Shown here piece after piece: positions 6,978 to 15,731 of a stretch of 64,000 nt of DNA; position 1 is the stretch's first letter, and every line of letters starts with the position of its first letter. The position numbers and the translations under genes are program-made. The DNA comes from Bacillota bacterium. Its GTDB lineage: Bacteria; Bacillota; Clostridia; Christensenellales; Christensenellaceae. The stretch spans positions 166,904 to 230,903 of the forward strand of contig JAEYKI010000024.1 of assembly GCA_023408315.1 (NCBI GenBank), given 5' to 3'. The notes under the pieces were generated by a model, which did no database searches, was not told where the DNA came from, and saw only the letters and a program-made list of their open reading frames with translations.

Positions 6978-8465
6978 ATGTCTTTGATCAACATTTCCAA
7001 ATTAACTTTTGCCTATGAGGGCAGCTGGGACAATATTTTTGATAACGTATCCTTTCAGATGGACACCAACTGGAAACTGGGCTTTACCGGAAGGAACGGC
7101 CGGGGGAAGACCACGTTTTTAAAGCTATTGCTGGGCCGGTATGAATACAAGGGGAAAATTTCCGCAGACGTGCGGTTTGAATATTTTCCCTATGAGGTTC
7201 CAGATAAAGACCTTGACGCCATGGAAGTAATCGGACGTATCTGCCCGGATGCACAGCGCTGGGAAGCCCGGCGCGAGCTGTCTTTGCTGGAGGTGCAGGA
7301 GGAGGCGCTTCTGCGCCCATTTGGCAGCCTTTCCAAAGGCGAACAGACAAAAATTCTGCTGGCCGCGCTGCTTTTGAAAGAGAACGCCTTTCTGCTGATA
7401 GACGAGCCGACCAACCACCTGGACATGGCGGCGCGGAAACTGGTGGGCAGATACCTGGCCGGTAAAAAGGGTTTTATTCTTGTTTCGCACGACAGGGCTT
7501 TTCTTGATAACTGCGTGGATCATATGCTGGTGATCAACAAAGCAAATATAGAAGTGCAGAGAGGAAATTTTTCATCCTGGTGGGAAAACAAGCAGAGGCA
7601 GGACACATTTGAACTGGATGAGAACGAAAAGCTTAAAAAAGAGATCGTGCGCCTGAAGGAATCGGCACGGCGGGCGGCGAACAGGGCCGAAGGTTTTGAA
7701 AATATGAAAATTGGCTTTGATCCGGATAAAACGGAAAAAAGCAAGAACCGGCGCTCTTATCTTGGCGGGAAGTCCAAAAAGGTGATGCAGACCAGCAAGA
7801 ATATTGAACAGCGGCGCGAGAGGGATATGGAAGGGAAATCAAAATTGCTGAAAAACATTGAATCCGCCGAAAGCCTGAAATTATCTCCGCTGGCTTATCA
7901 CACGGAAAGGCTTGTTTCCCTTAAAGATGTTTCAATATTTTATGGCAATAAAACAGCTTGCGAGGGAGTAAGCTTTACGATTGAACAAGGCGACCGTGTC
8001 GCAGTCTGCGGTAAAAACGGCTCGGGAAAATCCAGCATACTAAAACTGATCTGCGGTGATGAAATCGATTTTACGGGCGATTTTCAGAGGAGCAGAGGCC
8101 TTGTGCTTTCGTATGTATCGCAGGACACTTCCTTTTTGAGGGGGGACCTCTCCGCCTTTACGAAGGCAAGCCGCATAGACGAAAGCCTATTTAAGGCGGT
8201 ATTGCGCAAACTGGATTTTGAGCGGGCCCAGTTTGAAAAAGATATGGCTGATTTCAGCGAAGGGCAGAAGAAAAAAGTGCTCATCGCAAAGAGTCTTTGC
8301 GAAAGAGCACATTTGTATATTTGGGATGAACCGCTGAACTATATCGACGTCCTGAGCCGTATGCAGATTGAAGATCTGCTGCTGCAGTATCAGCCCGCCA
8401 TTCTGTTTGTGGAACATGACCACTCGTTCAGCGAGAACGTTGCCACAAAAACCGTAAGCCTGTAA
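6978..8465 (+). CDS. ABC-F ribosomal protection protein, Lsa-like
   Basis: 495 residues. The ATG at 6978 follows CGGGGG, and an upstream extension of the frame is rejected because it runs through the attenuator. Two ABC ATPase domains in tandem have no membrane segments: Walker A GRNGRGKTT, signature LSKGEQ, Walker B LLIDEPTNHLD, then a charged linker (about residues 195-300) and a second set GKNGSGKSS, FSEGQ and LYIWDEPLNYID. The start (MSLINISKLTFAYEG, MDTNWKLG) and the length match Lsa-type ABC-F proteins. These bind the ribosomal E site and displace lincosamide, pleuromutilin and streptogramin A drugs. The attenuator supports drug-inducible expression. The second Walker B departs from the usual DEPTNHLD. 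A housekeeping ABC-F role is less likely. Confidence 0.85.
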   Translation: MSLINISKLTFAYEGSWDNIFDNVSFQMDTNWKLGFTGRNGRGKTTFLKLLLGRYEYKGKISADVRFEYFPYEVPDKDLDAMEVIGRICPDAQRWEARRELSLLEVQEEALLRPFGSLSKGEQTKILLAALLLKENAFLLIDEPTNHLDMAARKLVGRYLAGKKGFILVSHDRAFLDNCVDHMLVINKANIEVQRGNFSSWWENKQRQDTFELDENEKLKKEIVRLKESARRAANRAEGFENMKIGFDPDKTEKSKNRRSYLGGKSKKVMQTSKNIEQRRERDMEGKSKLLKNIESAESLKLSPLAYHTERLVSLKDVSIFYGNKTACEGVSFTIEQGDRVAVCGKNGSGKSSILKLICGDEIDFTGDFQRSRGLVLSYVSQDTSFLRGDLSAFTKASRIDESLFKAVLRKLDFERAQFEKDMADFSEGQKKKVLIAKSLCERAHLYIWDEPLNYIDVLSRMQIEDLLLQYQPAILFVEHDHSFSENVATKTVSL

Positions 8466-8485
8466 TCGTATGCATAGGGACTGCA

Positions 8486-9565
8486 TCAAACGCCGAAGGA
8501 TATCCCCATCTCCGTCGCCTCTTCCACCATGGCGCTGGGGATGGGGACGCTTTTGGTTCTGCCCGCTATATCCTTTAATTCGTTGAATACGATCTGGTCG
8601 TTATTTAAGGCTACGGTGAGGCCGTAGCGGCCTTCCGCGATCAGTTTTGCCGCGCCCACGCCAAACCGTGTGGAGAGCACGCGGTCGTAAGCCGATGGAG
8701 CGCCGCCCCGCTGGATATAACCCGGCACACATACCTTGGATTCCATGCCGGTGGCTTCCTGGATGGCGCGGGCTACCCGCACGGATGCGGGAATGAATCC
8801 CGGCTGGATACGCAGTTCTTTAATGGATTTGCGCTTCTTGCCGCTGGTTTCGTCCTGGCCAAACGCCCCTTCCGCCACGGCGATGATGGAAAAGGCTTTT
8901 CCTTTTTCCGCGCGCTCGGCAACGCTGTGAATTACTTTATCCATGGAATAAGGTATCTCCGGCAACAGGATCACATCTGCCCCGCCCGCGATTCCGGCGT
9001 ACAGCGTGAGCCAGCCGGCCCGGTTTCCCATCAGTTCGGCCACCAGAACTCTGCCGTGGCTGGCAGCGGTGGTGTGCAGGCGGTCGATCACTTCGGACGC
9101 AATGTCCACAGCCGTATGAAAACCAAATGTTACGTCTGTACCCCATATGTCGTTGTCTATGGTTTTGGGCAGTCCAATGACGTTTAGCCCCTCGTTTGCA
9201 AGCAGATTGGCCGTTTTATGCGTGCCGTTTCCGCCCAGCGTCAGCAGGCAGTCCAGCCCCATCTTTTTATAGTTGGCTTTCATATTGGCAACCTTGTCTA
9301 TATTGTCTTCTTCCACCACATGCATGTTTTTAAACGGCATCCGCCGGGTGCCCAGAATGGTGCCACCCAGGGTGAGGATGCCGGAAAAATCAGACTGGCT
9401 CATCAGCTTGTGATCGCCGTGTATCAGGCCGTGATATCCGCCGGAAATCCCGATGATCTCCAAATCGCTGATCTGCCGGTATGCGGCCTTTGCCACGCCG
9501 CGGATCGCCGCGTTGAGGCCCGGACAGTCACCCCCGCTGGTTAATATGCCTATTCTGCGTGCCAT
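8486..9565 (-). CDS. pfkA: 6-phosphofructokinase (group III type, probably ATP-dependent)
   Basis: 359 residues. The start MARRIGILTSGGDCPG at 9565 follows GGGGG. The enzyme phosphorylates fructose-6-phosphate to the 1,6-bisphosphate in glycolysis. Visible motifs are GGDCPGLNAAIRG near the N-terminus, GGNGTHKTA, and PKTIDNDIWGTD with the catalytic Asp. By the established two-residue rule, Gly after GGN favours ATP, while Lys in PKTIDND is the residue also seen in PPi enzymes. This Gly/Lys mix is known from actinobacterial ATP enzymes, so ATP is more likely but not certain. It is the second gene of an operon with the thioesterase (22-nt gap). Confidence 0.88.
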   Translation of the reverse strand: MARRIGILTSGGDCPGLNAAIRGVAKAAYRQISDLEIIGISGGYHGLIHGDHKLMSQSDFSGILTLGGTILGTRRMPFKNMHVVEEDNIDKVANMKANYKKMGLDCLLTLGGNGTHKTANLLANEGLNVIGLPKTIDNDIWGTDVTFGFHTAVDIASEVIDRLHTTAASHGRVLVAELMGNRAGWLTLYAGIAGGADVILLPEIPYSMDKVIHSVAERAEKGKAFSIIAVAEGAFGQDETSGKKRKSIKELRIQPGFIPASVRVARAIQEATGMESKVCVPGYIQRGGAPSAYDRVLSTRFGVGAAKLIAEGRYGLTVALNNDQIVFNELKDIAGRTKSVPIPSAMVEEATEMGISFGV

Positions 9566-9587
9566 TGCACACAATCCCCCTTTTTGG

Positions 9588-10322
9588 TTAGTCTGCCCAT
9601 AGGCCGGTTGCGCTAAACACCGCTTTGCCATCCGTCTCGCCCGAGACGTAAAACCGGCCTTCCACTTCTGCTGTCTTGAGTTCTATCATCTGGTCCATTG
9701 CCGCTTCCGCACTATAGGTGATGTCCAGTTCGGCAAGCCTTTGCTTGAGCAGCCTGTCCGTTGGAAAAAGGTCGCAGATCCAGTCCGCGTATTTGGCGTT
9801 GTTCATGTGGACGTTCATGTCCGTATCGCTGTACCGCACGCGGCGCACTTCCGCCACATTCATCTCTTGGGGCAGGCGGATGCGCATTGGCATGCGCGCG
9901 GGAATAGGCAGCGTTTCGTCCGCACTATAGGGTACTGGTATGGCCGAAGGCCGCATAAGCTTGCGGTCTCGGATATTAAACAGCACCCAGTCCGACGTGG
10001 CGCAGCCAAGCTGTTCGCCGTTTGGGTATTCAAAACTGAAATACCGGGGAAAAGTGAGGCGTTCCACCTTGCCGTGCCATGTTTTGACCACGATTTCTTG
10101 TGCGATCTTTGGATATTTCTTCATTTCAAGATGCAGCCGGGTAAGCATCCACACCATGCCGGATACGTCCACCATGTCGCGGCGGCCGCATTCCAGCGCT
10201 ATGGCATGATCTTCCGCTATTTCCTGCATGCGCACCAGTACTCCGGAAGGCTTCCATTGGCCCCCGGCAAAGTCTGATTCAAACGCGCGCAGGGTTACGG
10301 CCTGCGTCAGTTGTCCTATCAT
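9588..10322 (-). CDS. Acyl-ACP thioesterase (FatA/FatB family)
   Basis: 244 residues, starting MIGQLTQAVTLR at 10322 behind GGAGG. It releases free fatty acid from acyl carrier protein. The fold is two tandem hotdog domains: the N-terminal half contains the hydrophobic helix region GMVWMLTRLHLEM, and the second half holds MNVHMNNAKYADW, matching the catalytic Asn/His region of the family. Length is normal for bacterial members. It is the first gene of the operon with phosphofructokinase. Specificity cannot be read from sequence. Confidence 0.85.
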   Translation of the reverse strand: MIGQLTQAVTLRAFESDFAGGQWKPSGVLVRMQEIAEDHAIALECGRRDMVDVSGMVWMLTRLHLEMKKYPKIAQEIVVKTWHGKVERLTFPRYFSFEYPNGEQLGCATSDWVLFNIRDRKLMRPSAIPVPYSADETLPIPARMPMRIRLPQEMNVAEVRRVRYSDTDMNVHMNNAKYADWICDLFPTDRLLKQRLAELDITYSAEAAMDQMIELKTAEVEGRFYVSGETDGKAVFSATGLWAD

Positions 10323-10454
10323 ATGTCCTCCGTACTTTTTGTTTGTGAAGCTGCATATATACGGCGCACAGCAACATTGTAATGCCAAAACTCTAATTTT
10401 GCAAATAAAACCTGGGTAAGGGCGATTTGCAGCCGCCCGCAGCGGGCAGCTTTT

Positions 10455-10491
10455 AACAAAAAATCCAGGCTCCTCAGTCTGGAGCCTGGAT
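10455..10491 (-). terminator. Terminator of the amino-acid ABC operon
   Basis: The ATCCAGGCTCC/GGAGCCTGGAT stem (11 bp) with a T-run on the minus strand sits directly after the ATPase stop codon. Confidence 0.85.
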
Positions 10492-10494
10492 GAG

Positions 10495-11256
10495 TTACAT
10501 GGATATAAGTTTATTCAAAAACGCGCGTATGCGGTCTTCCTTGGGGTTGATGAGGAGCTCTTCCGGCGGGCCGGAGGCGAGTATCTTGCCGCTGTCCATA
10601 AACGCGACCCCGCTCGCAACCTCTTTTGCAAAACCCATCTCGTGCGTTACAATGAGCATGGTCATATGTTCTTTTGCCAGTTCCTTAATGACGGCAAGCA
10701 CTTCGCCCGTAAGCTCCGGGTCCAGGGCTGAAGTCGGTTCGTCAAAGCAAAGTATCTGGGGAGAAAGCGCCAGGGCACGCGCGATGGCGACGCGCTGCGC
10801 CTGCCCGCCCGAGAGTTCGCACGGGTAGTTCTTGGCCTTGCCTGTGAGCCCTACTTTTTCCAGAAGTTCAAAAGCAATTTTTTCGGCCTCGTGTTTGGGC
10901 TTTCCCTGGGTGTGGATGGGCGAGAGCGTCAGGTTGCCCAGCACGGAGAGATGGGGAAACAGGTTAAAGTTCTGAAACACCATGCCAAGCTGCAGCCGTG
11001 CGTCCCTGAGTTCCTCGTCTTTTAAATAAACGCTTCTGCCCGCTTTGTCCTGCGCAAGCCATGTATCCAGAATTTTAATACTGCCGCTGTCCAGGCGTTC
11101 CAGGCAGTTGATACAACGAAGCAGAGTGCTTTTGCCGCTGCCGGAGGGCCCTATGATCGCGAGAACCTCGCCTTTTTCCAGTGTGACCGATACGTCCTTT
11201 AACGCCTCAAACCCGTTAAACGATTTGTATGCGGAGCGTACCTCCAATACATTCAT
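10495..11256 (-). CDS. Polar amino-acid ABC transporter ATPase (GlnQ/HisP type)
   Basis: 253 residues. It powers import of a polar amino acid together with the permease (gap 14 nt) and binding lipoprotein upstream. Walker A is GPSGSGKST near residue 36; MVFQNFNLFPHLSVLGNL is the Q-loop region typical of amino-acid importers; the signature is LSGGQAQR; Walker B is ILCFDEPTSALDP; the switch His is in VTHEMGFA. It is the last gene of the three-gene operon. Confidence 0.92.
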   Translation of the reverse strand: MNVLEVRSAYKSFNGFEALKDVSVTLEKGEVLAIIGPSGSGKSTLLRCINCLERLDSGSIKILDTWLAQDKAGRSVYLKDEELRDARLQLGMVFQNFNLFPHLSVLGNLTLSPIHTQGKPKHEAEKIAFELLEKVGLTGKAKNYPCELSGGQAQRVAIARALALSPQILCFDEPTSALDPELTGEVLAVIKELAKEHMTMLIVTHEMGFAKEVASGVAFMDSGKILASGPPEELLINPKEDRIRAFLNKLISM

Positions 11257-11270
11257 CAGCGTGTCCCCCT

Positions 11271-11945
11271 TTAAAACCGGTAATAATCCATTTTGTTTTC
11301 AATTCGTTTCAGCACCAGCGTAACCACCGCGTTGATGCCCAGATAGAACAGCAGCGCCACCGCAAAAGGCGCAATGTTGCTCATGCGCATGGCCGCAGAG
11401 TTGGCGATTTTTGTAATATCCGAAATCGCTATAATGCTTACAAGCGCGGTGTCCTTGACAAGGTTGATGACCTCGTTGCCCAGGGAGGGCATTACGATTT
11501 TAAATACCTGGGGAATGATAATGCGGTTCATAGTAACCTGCTTGGAAAGCCCCAATACAGACGCGGCTTCATACTGGCCGCGGGGTATGGATTGGATGCC
11601 TCCGCGGAATATCTCGCTGAAATATGCCGTGTAGTTGAGCGCAAAGGAGATAAGCGCAGACAGTTCGCGCGGGTATTTGATTGCCCAGCCCAACTGGTTG
11701 TTCAGTGTGGCAAACAGCAGGCCAATCCCAAAATATAAAAACATTACCTGCAATATCAGCGGGCTGCCGCGCATGATATATACATACGTTCCAAAAATGC
11801 CGCGCGTGGCTTTTTTGCGTGAAAGGGCAAGCTGCGAACCAAGAAATCCAAGAGGAATGGAGATGCCAAGGGTAAGGGCGAACAGCCAAAGCGTGGTGCC
11901 CAGGCCTCCCAGTATCTCTATCATCAAACTTAAATATTCACCCAT
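11271..11945 (-). CDS. Polar amino-acid ABC transporter permease (GlnP/HisM type)
   Basis: 224 residues with about five hydrophobic helices and the conserved EAA-type loop around SALISFALNYTAYFSEIFRG, followed by GQYEAASVLG. It forms the membrane channel, probably as a homodimer since only one permease gene is present. It lies between the binding-protein gene and the ATPase gene. A terminator-like hairpin before it may lower its expression relative to the binding protein. Confidence 0.92.
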   Translation of the reverse strand: MGEYLSLMIEILGGLGTTLWLFALTLGISIPLGFLGSQLALSRKKATRGIFGTYVYIMRGSPLILQVMFLYFGIGLLFATLNNQLGWAIKYPRELSALISFALNYTAYFSEIFRGGIQSIPRGQYEAASVLGLSKQVTMNRIIIPQVFKIVMPSLGNEVINLVKDTALVSIIAISDITKIANSAAMRMSNIAPFAVALLFYLGINAVVTLVLKRIENKMDYYRF

Positions 11946-11976
11946 TTGTTTTGCTCCGCCTTAAAGGTTATGAATG

Positions 11977-12013
11977 GAAAAAAAAGGCGCGCCCGCAGAA
12001 ATGCGGGCGCCCT
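11977..12013 (-). terminator. Intra-operon terminator-like hairpin
   Basis: On the minus strand GGGCGCCCGCA...TGCGGGCGCGCC is followed by eight T. It is placed between binding protein and permease, where partial termination typically raises the binding-protein:permease ratio. Confidence 0.75.
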
Positions 12014-12022
12014 TGATAAATG

Positions 12023-12925
12023 TTATTTGCTCAGGGAAACGTCTTTGCCAAACCATTTTGTGCTGATGGTTTTAAACGTGCCGTCCGCAATCATGGCGTC
12101 CAGTTGTTTATTTACTTCATCGCAGAAAGATTTATCGGCCAGGCGGAAGCCTACGCCAAACTGTTCGGGAGCCAGGGCTTCATCCAGCGTGCGGTATGTG
12201 CCCGCTTCTTTGCTGGTGTAATAATCCGCTACGATGGAATCCATTGCAACCGCGTCCACGTTGCCGTTTTTAAGATCCAGAAGAGCGGTTACGTTGTCTT
12301 TAAAGTCAATCTGTTTGATGGTGGCAAGAAGATCGGCATCCGCATTTTTAAGAGCATCCTGCGCGCTGGAGCCGTCCTGCACCGCTACCTGCTTGTCCTT
12401 CAGGTCAGCCAGCTTTGTTACTTTGCTCTTATCCAGAACGACCACGATCTGTTTATTCTCCATGTAAGGAGTGCTGAACAGAATGGTTTTCAGACGGTCT
12501 TCCGTGATGGAAAGGCCGTTCCAGATTACGTCTATATTTTTGTTGTTCAATTCCATTTCCTTGGCTTTCCAGTCGATGGGCTGCAGTTTGAGCTCAACGC
12601 CCATGCGTTTGGCGACTTCGGTTGCAAGGTCGATGTCAAAGCCAACGATTTGCCCGCTTTCATCCTTGAATCCCATGGGCGGAAAAGCATCGTCCAGGCC
12701 CAGCACAATGTTGCCTTTTGCTTTGATGTCTGCAAGGGAGGTATCGGCTACGGCTGTTGCAGAAGCTGCGGATTCGGACGCGGCGGGCGCGGCGGATTCG
12801 CTGGCGGCAACGGAAGCCGGAGCTACGGATGCGGAAGCCGACTGCTCAACGGAGGCCGGCGCGCAAGAAGAGAGTATGCCAACAATCAATACGACTGCAA
12901 GCAGTACTATAAATAATTTTTTCAT
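12023..12925 (-). CDS. Polar amino-acid ABC transporter substrate-binding lipoprotein
   Basis: 300 residues. The lipoprotein signal has its Cys near residue 21 (ILSSC), followed by a Ser/Ala-rich linker of about 40 residues. The periplasmic-binding-protein fold (SBP_bac_3) then begins at IVLGLDDAFPPMGF and includes GFDIDLATEVAKRMG, DVIWNGLSITEDR and AVQDGSSAQDALK. The GLSITEDR segment corresponds to the amino-acid carboxylate-binding region of GlnH/FliY proteins. It is the first gene of the operon. The exact ligand is not determinable. Confidence 0.92.
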   Translation of the reverse strand: MKKLFIVLLAVVLIVGILSSCAPASVEQSASASVAPASVAASESAAPAASESAASATAVADTSLADIKAKGNIVLGLDDAFPPMGFKDESGQIVGFDIDLATEVAKRMGVELKLQPIDWKAKEMELNNKNIDVIWNGLSITEDRLKTILFSTPYMENKQIVVVLDKSKVTKLADLKDKQVAVQDGSSAQDALKNADADLLATIKQIDFKDNVTALLDLKNGNVDAVAMDSIVADYYTSKEAGTYRTLDEALAPEQFGVGFRLADKSFCDEVNKQLDAMIADGTFKTISTKWFGKDVSLSK

Positions 12926-12968
12926 TTTACTTCCTCCAAAAATTAAAAATTCATTTGTAACTTGCTTT

Positions 12969-12997
12969 ATTATAATTTAACCTGCTAAATTAGTAAA
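12969..12997 (-). promoter_or_regulatory. Promoter of the amino-acid ABC operon
   Basis: On the minus strand TTTACT (12992-12997), 17 nt, TATAAT (12969-12974). The -35 box lies inside the 3' end of the next gene. Confidence 0.6.
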
Positions 12998-14271
12998 GCA
13001 TCAAATTTATACAGGTCAAAGTCGCAAACAATGCGCAGCATGGTTACGCGGTTGCGGATATAGCAGCAGATTTTGAGAACCTCCAGGCAGGATTCCTTGG
13101 TGAGGCCGAGCTGCTTGTAATCAAAGTATCCGTCCAGGTATTTGAGCCATCCGGCCATCTGGTCCGCGGTGGGTACCGATTCGGCAATTTTAATAATTCC
13201 TTTCCAGTTTTTTTGAATCAGTTCTTTATTCAGGGCCGCGGTGCAGGTGGGCGTATTTTCGCGGCGCACCATGTCTATCAGCCCCTGAGGGTGTTTGGCG
13301 TACAGCGCCGCAACCTTTTCAATATCGAACTTGTTTGGCAGGTCTTCCTCGTAAATTTTTTTCATGGAATGCGTAAACAGCCGGTAGTATTTGGCTGCGA
13401 GCACGGTGCCAACGCCCACTTTTTCGCCATGCAGCGCCTCGCTTTTTACGCCGGGCAGGTGTGTAATCTCCAGGTAATGGGAGAAATGGTGTTCAAAGCT
13501 GCTGGCTGGGCGGGTGATTTTTGCCATCTGCATGGCAATGCCGGAGATTAAAAGCCCTTCCACCAGTTTGCGGGTGCCCGCAAGCCCGCCCTGTTTGATA
13601 TTGGGCAGCGCTTCCACAATGTCCTCAACGGCCTTGAGCTCAAAATCCGCAATAAAGGGGCAGTAATATTCGCCGGAGATCAGATGGCCAATTTTCCAGT
13701 CCGCAATACTGATGAATTTGGAGAGCATGTCTCCAACGCCCGAAGCCGCCAGGTATTTGGGAGCGGCCGCAATAACGGAAAGGTCTGCCACCACCGCCAC
13801 CGGCGCGTGCGTGGTCACCGAGACCTTAGCGCCGTTAAAGGTCATGGCCGCAGCGCTGGATACGAATCCGTCTACGCTGGCTGCCGTAGGCGCTGAAATA
13901 AAGGGCAGTTTTGTTTCAAATGTGGCGTAACGAACAATATCACAAATAACGCCGCCGCCCACCGCCAAAACCACGGAGGGGTTGAGCCTTTTGATCTCTT
14001 TTTTTATCTCTTCCACCCTAAACTCATCCGCATGAATGGTTTCCCCCTCAAGCACATGGGTAACGGCCTGGGGCAGGGCGGACGCAAGCTTTTCGTGAGC
14101 AGCCCTGTGGGTGTTGGCGTCGTACACGGCAAGAACCGTGCCGAATCCCAGCTTTTCCAAAAGCGCGGGCAGGCGGGGATAGGCGTTTTCTTCAATCACA
14201 TATTCCCTTGTTTCCAGCGTGTGGTCGCGCCCGCATGAACAATCCGTTTTATTCAGCAGATCCTGTAGCAT
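12985..14271 (-). CDS. araM: sn-glycerol-1-phosphate dehydrogenase (AraM/EgsA family)
   Basis: 428 residues, starting MLQDLLNKTDCSCGRDH at 14271 after GAGGAAA. The family reduces dihydroxyacetone phosphate to sn-glycerol-1-phosphate, the stereoisomer used in archaeal lipids; in Bacillus AraM feeds a prenyl-glyceryl phosphate. Seen are the NAD-binding AVGGGVICDIVRYAT near residue 105, SAPTAASVDGFVSSAAA, and metal-ligand regions SFEHHFSHYLE and SEALHGEKVGVG, as in the iron/zinc alcohol dehydrogenase superfamily. Cysteines in the first ten residues are unusual. It is monocistronic and divergent from the hexokinase gene. Partner prenyltransferase not seen here. Confidence 0.88.
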   Translation of the reverse strand: MLQDLLNKTDCSCGRDHTLETREYVIEENAYPRLPALLEKLGFGTVLAVYDANTHRAAHEKLASALPQAVTHVLEGETIHADEFRVEEIKKEIKRLNPSVVLAVGGGVICDIVRYATFETKLPFISAPTAASVDGFVSSAAAMTFNGAKVSVTTHAPVAVVADLSVIAAAPKYLAASGVGDMLSKFISIADWKIGHLISGEYYCPFIADFELKAVEDIVEALPNIKQGGLAGTRKLVEGLLISGIAMQMAKITRPASSFEHHFSHYLEITHLPGVKSEALHGEKVGVGTVLAAKYYRLFTHSMKKIYEEDLPNKFDIEKVAALYAKHPQGLIDMVRRENTPTCTAALNKELIQKNWKGIIKIAESVPTADQMAGWLKYLDGYFDYKQLGLTKESCLEVLKICCYIRNRVTMLRIVCDFDLYKFDALLI

Positions 14272-14326
14272 TTTAAAATTTCCTCTTGATTTCGTAAGAA
14301 TTAAGCACAGACCAATCATATCACAA

Positions 14327-14355
14327 TTGCAAGCGGGATGGCAAATTGTTATAAT
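14327..14355 (+). promoter_or_regulatory. Promoter of the hexokinase gene
   Basis: TTGCAA, 17 nt, TATAAT, 28 nt before the start codon. Confidence 0.75.
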
Positions 14356-14383
14356 GAAGCGAATGGAATAATTGGAGGATACA

Positions 14384-15655
14384 ATGAAGGAACAAACCGG
14401 ACTGGAATTTATCCAAAACCATAAGATGGATTACCGCGATTTGCATATAGAGGATTTACTGGATACGTATCTGGAGGAGATGCAGCGAGGGCTGGATGGC
14501 GGAAAAAGCTCCCTGCTTATGCTGCCGTCTTTTGTAAACACAAGCGGAACCGTGCAGACGGGCCGCCAGGTGGTGGCGGTGGACGCCGGGGGCACAAACC
14601 TGCGCATTGCGCTGATTGAGTTTAGCGGAGCGGGGGAATGCTGCTTTTTGGGCGAGATTAAAAAATACAAAATGCCCGGCGCGGGAGAAGCCATTACCGC
14701 GGATGCGTTTTTTGACAGGGTTACAGACTGGATATTGCCGCATATGAAGACTGCGCGGGAGGTTGCGGTTTCTTTTGCGTACCCAACCGAAATACTGCCC
14801 AATTTGGACGGGCGGATTGTGCGCATGGTAAAGGAAGTTTCCATTTCCGGAATGGAGGGGCAGCTTTTGGGTAAACGGATGGGGCAGGCCCTGGTGACCA
14901 AAGGCGTGCCGGACTGCCGGGTGGTGGTTTTGAACGATTCCGTTGCGAGCGCTTTGGCGGGCATGGCGGAAAAACTGAACCAGGGATACGGCAGCTTTAC
15001 GGGTACAATTTTGGGAACCGGATTTAACAGCTGTTACATAGAATCCAATAAAAAAATAGGCAAGGTAAAGGGGCTTCCCCAAAAAGGCACCATGATGATT
15101 AATACGGAGGCAGGCGGGTACGACCTGGCTCCAAGGTCCGATCTGGATATTGCGTTTGACGGAAGCACGGCCGACCCCGGCTACCACCAATGCGAAAAAA
15201 TGGTCAGCGGCGCATATATTGGGCCGTTGTGCGAGTATATATTGAAAAAAGCCGCGGAAGAAGGCGTGTTTGGCAGCCATATGCAAAAGATCAAGCAGGT
15301 TACGTCTGCGGATGCGGATAAATTTTTGCGGAGCGGCGAAGGCCGTATTTCGGAATTTTGCCTGCAGCCAAAGGACGTGGAAAATGCGTTTGCCATTGTG
15401 GAGAATACCGTGCTGCGCGCCGCGCGCCTGACGGCGCTGCAAATGGCCGCTGTGGCGGTAAAGGCAAAAAAAACCAACAGCAACAGCGTTTGCCTCACCG
15501 TGGAAGGAAGTACCTATTATAACCTGATGGGCCTCAGGGAAGAAGTGCTGGCAACATTGATTCCTTTTTTGCAGGGCCGCGGCATACAGGCTGATCTTTT
15601 GGAGATTGAAAATGCTGTGCTGAAGGGGTGCGCAATTGCCGGACTGCTGAAATAA
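14384..15655 (+). CDS. Eukaryote-type hexokinase family protein
   Basis: 423 residues. The ATG at 14384 follows GGAGG; the TTG at 14372 overlaps that site. It is a sugar kinase of the hexokinase_1/hexokinase_2 fold rather than ROK. The phosphate-1 motif is VAVDAGGTNLRIAL; SFAYPTEILPNLDG matches the sugar-binding SFPxxQ region; VVLNDSVASALAG carries the catalytic Asp; the adenosine region GTILGTGFNSCYIE and INTEAGGYD follow. The expected reaction is ATP-dependent phosphorylation of glucose or a related hexose. This family is scarce in bacteria outside some Clostridia. It is monocistronic. Confidence 0.85.
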   Translation: MKEQTGLEFIQNHKMDYRDLHIEDLLDTYLEEMQRGLDGGKSSLLMLPSFVNTSGTVQTGRQVVAVDAGGTNLRIALIEFSGAGECCFLGEIKKYKMPGAGEAITADAFFDRVTDWILPHMKTAREVAVSFAYPTEILPNLDGRIVRMVKEVSISGMEGQLLGKRMGQALVTKGVPDCRVVVLNDSVASALAGMAEKLNQGYGSFTGTILGTGFNSCYIESNKKIGKVKGLPQKGTMMINTEAGGYDLAPRSDLDIAFDGSTADPGYHQCEKMVSGAYIGPLCEYILKKAAEEGVFGSHMQKIKQVTSADADKFLRSGEGRISEFCLQPKDVENAFAIVENTVLRAARLTALQMAAVAVKAKKTNSNSVCLTVEGSTYYNLMGLREEVLATLIPFLQGRGIQADLLEIENAVLKGCAIAGLLK

Positions 15656-15668
15656 AGGCGCAAAGCCG

Positions 15669-15697
15669 TTGCTTAAAGGTTTTTTTTGCTGTATAGT
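15669..15697 (+). promoter_or_regulatory. Promoter of the cyclophilin gene
   Basis: TTGCTT, 17 nt, TATAGT, ending 34 nt before the start codon. Confidence 0.6.
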
Positions 15698-15731
15698 AAA
15701 TATATAAGCCATGTAAGGAGGCCCGATCCGA

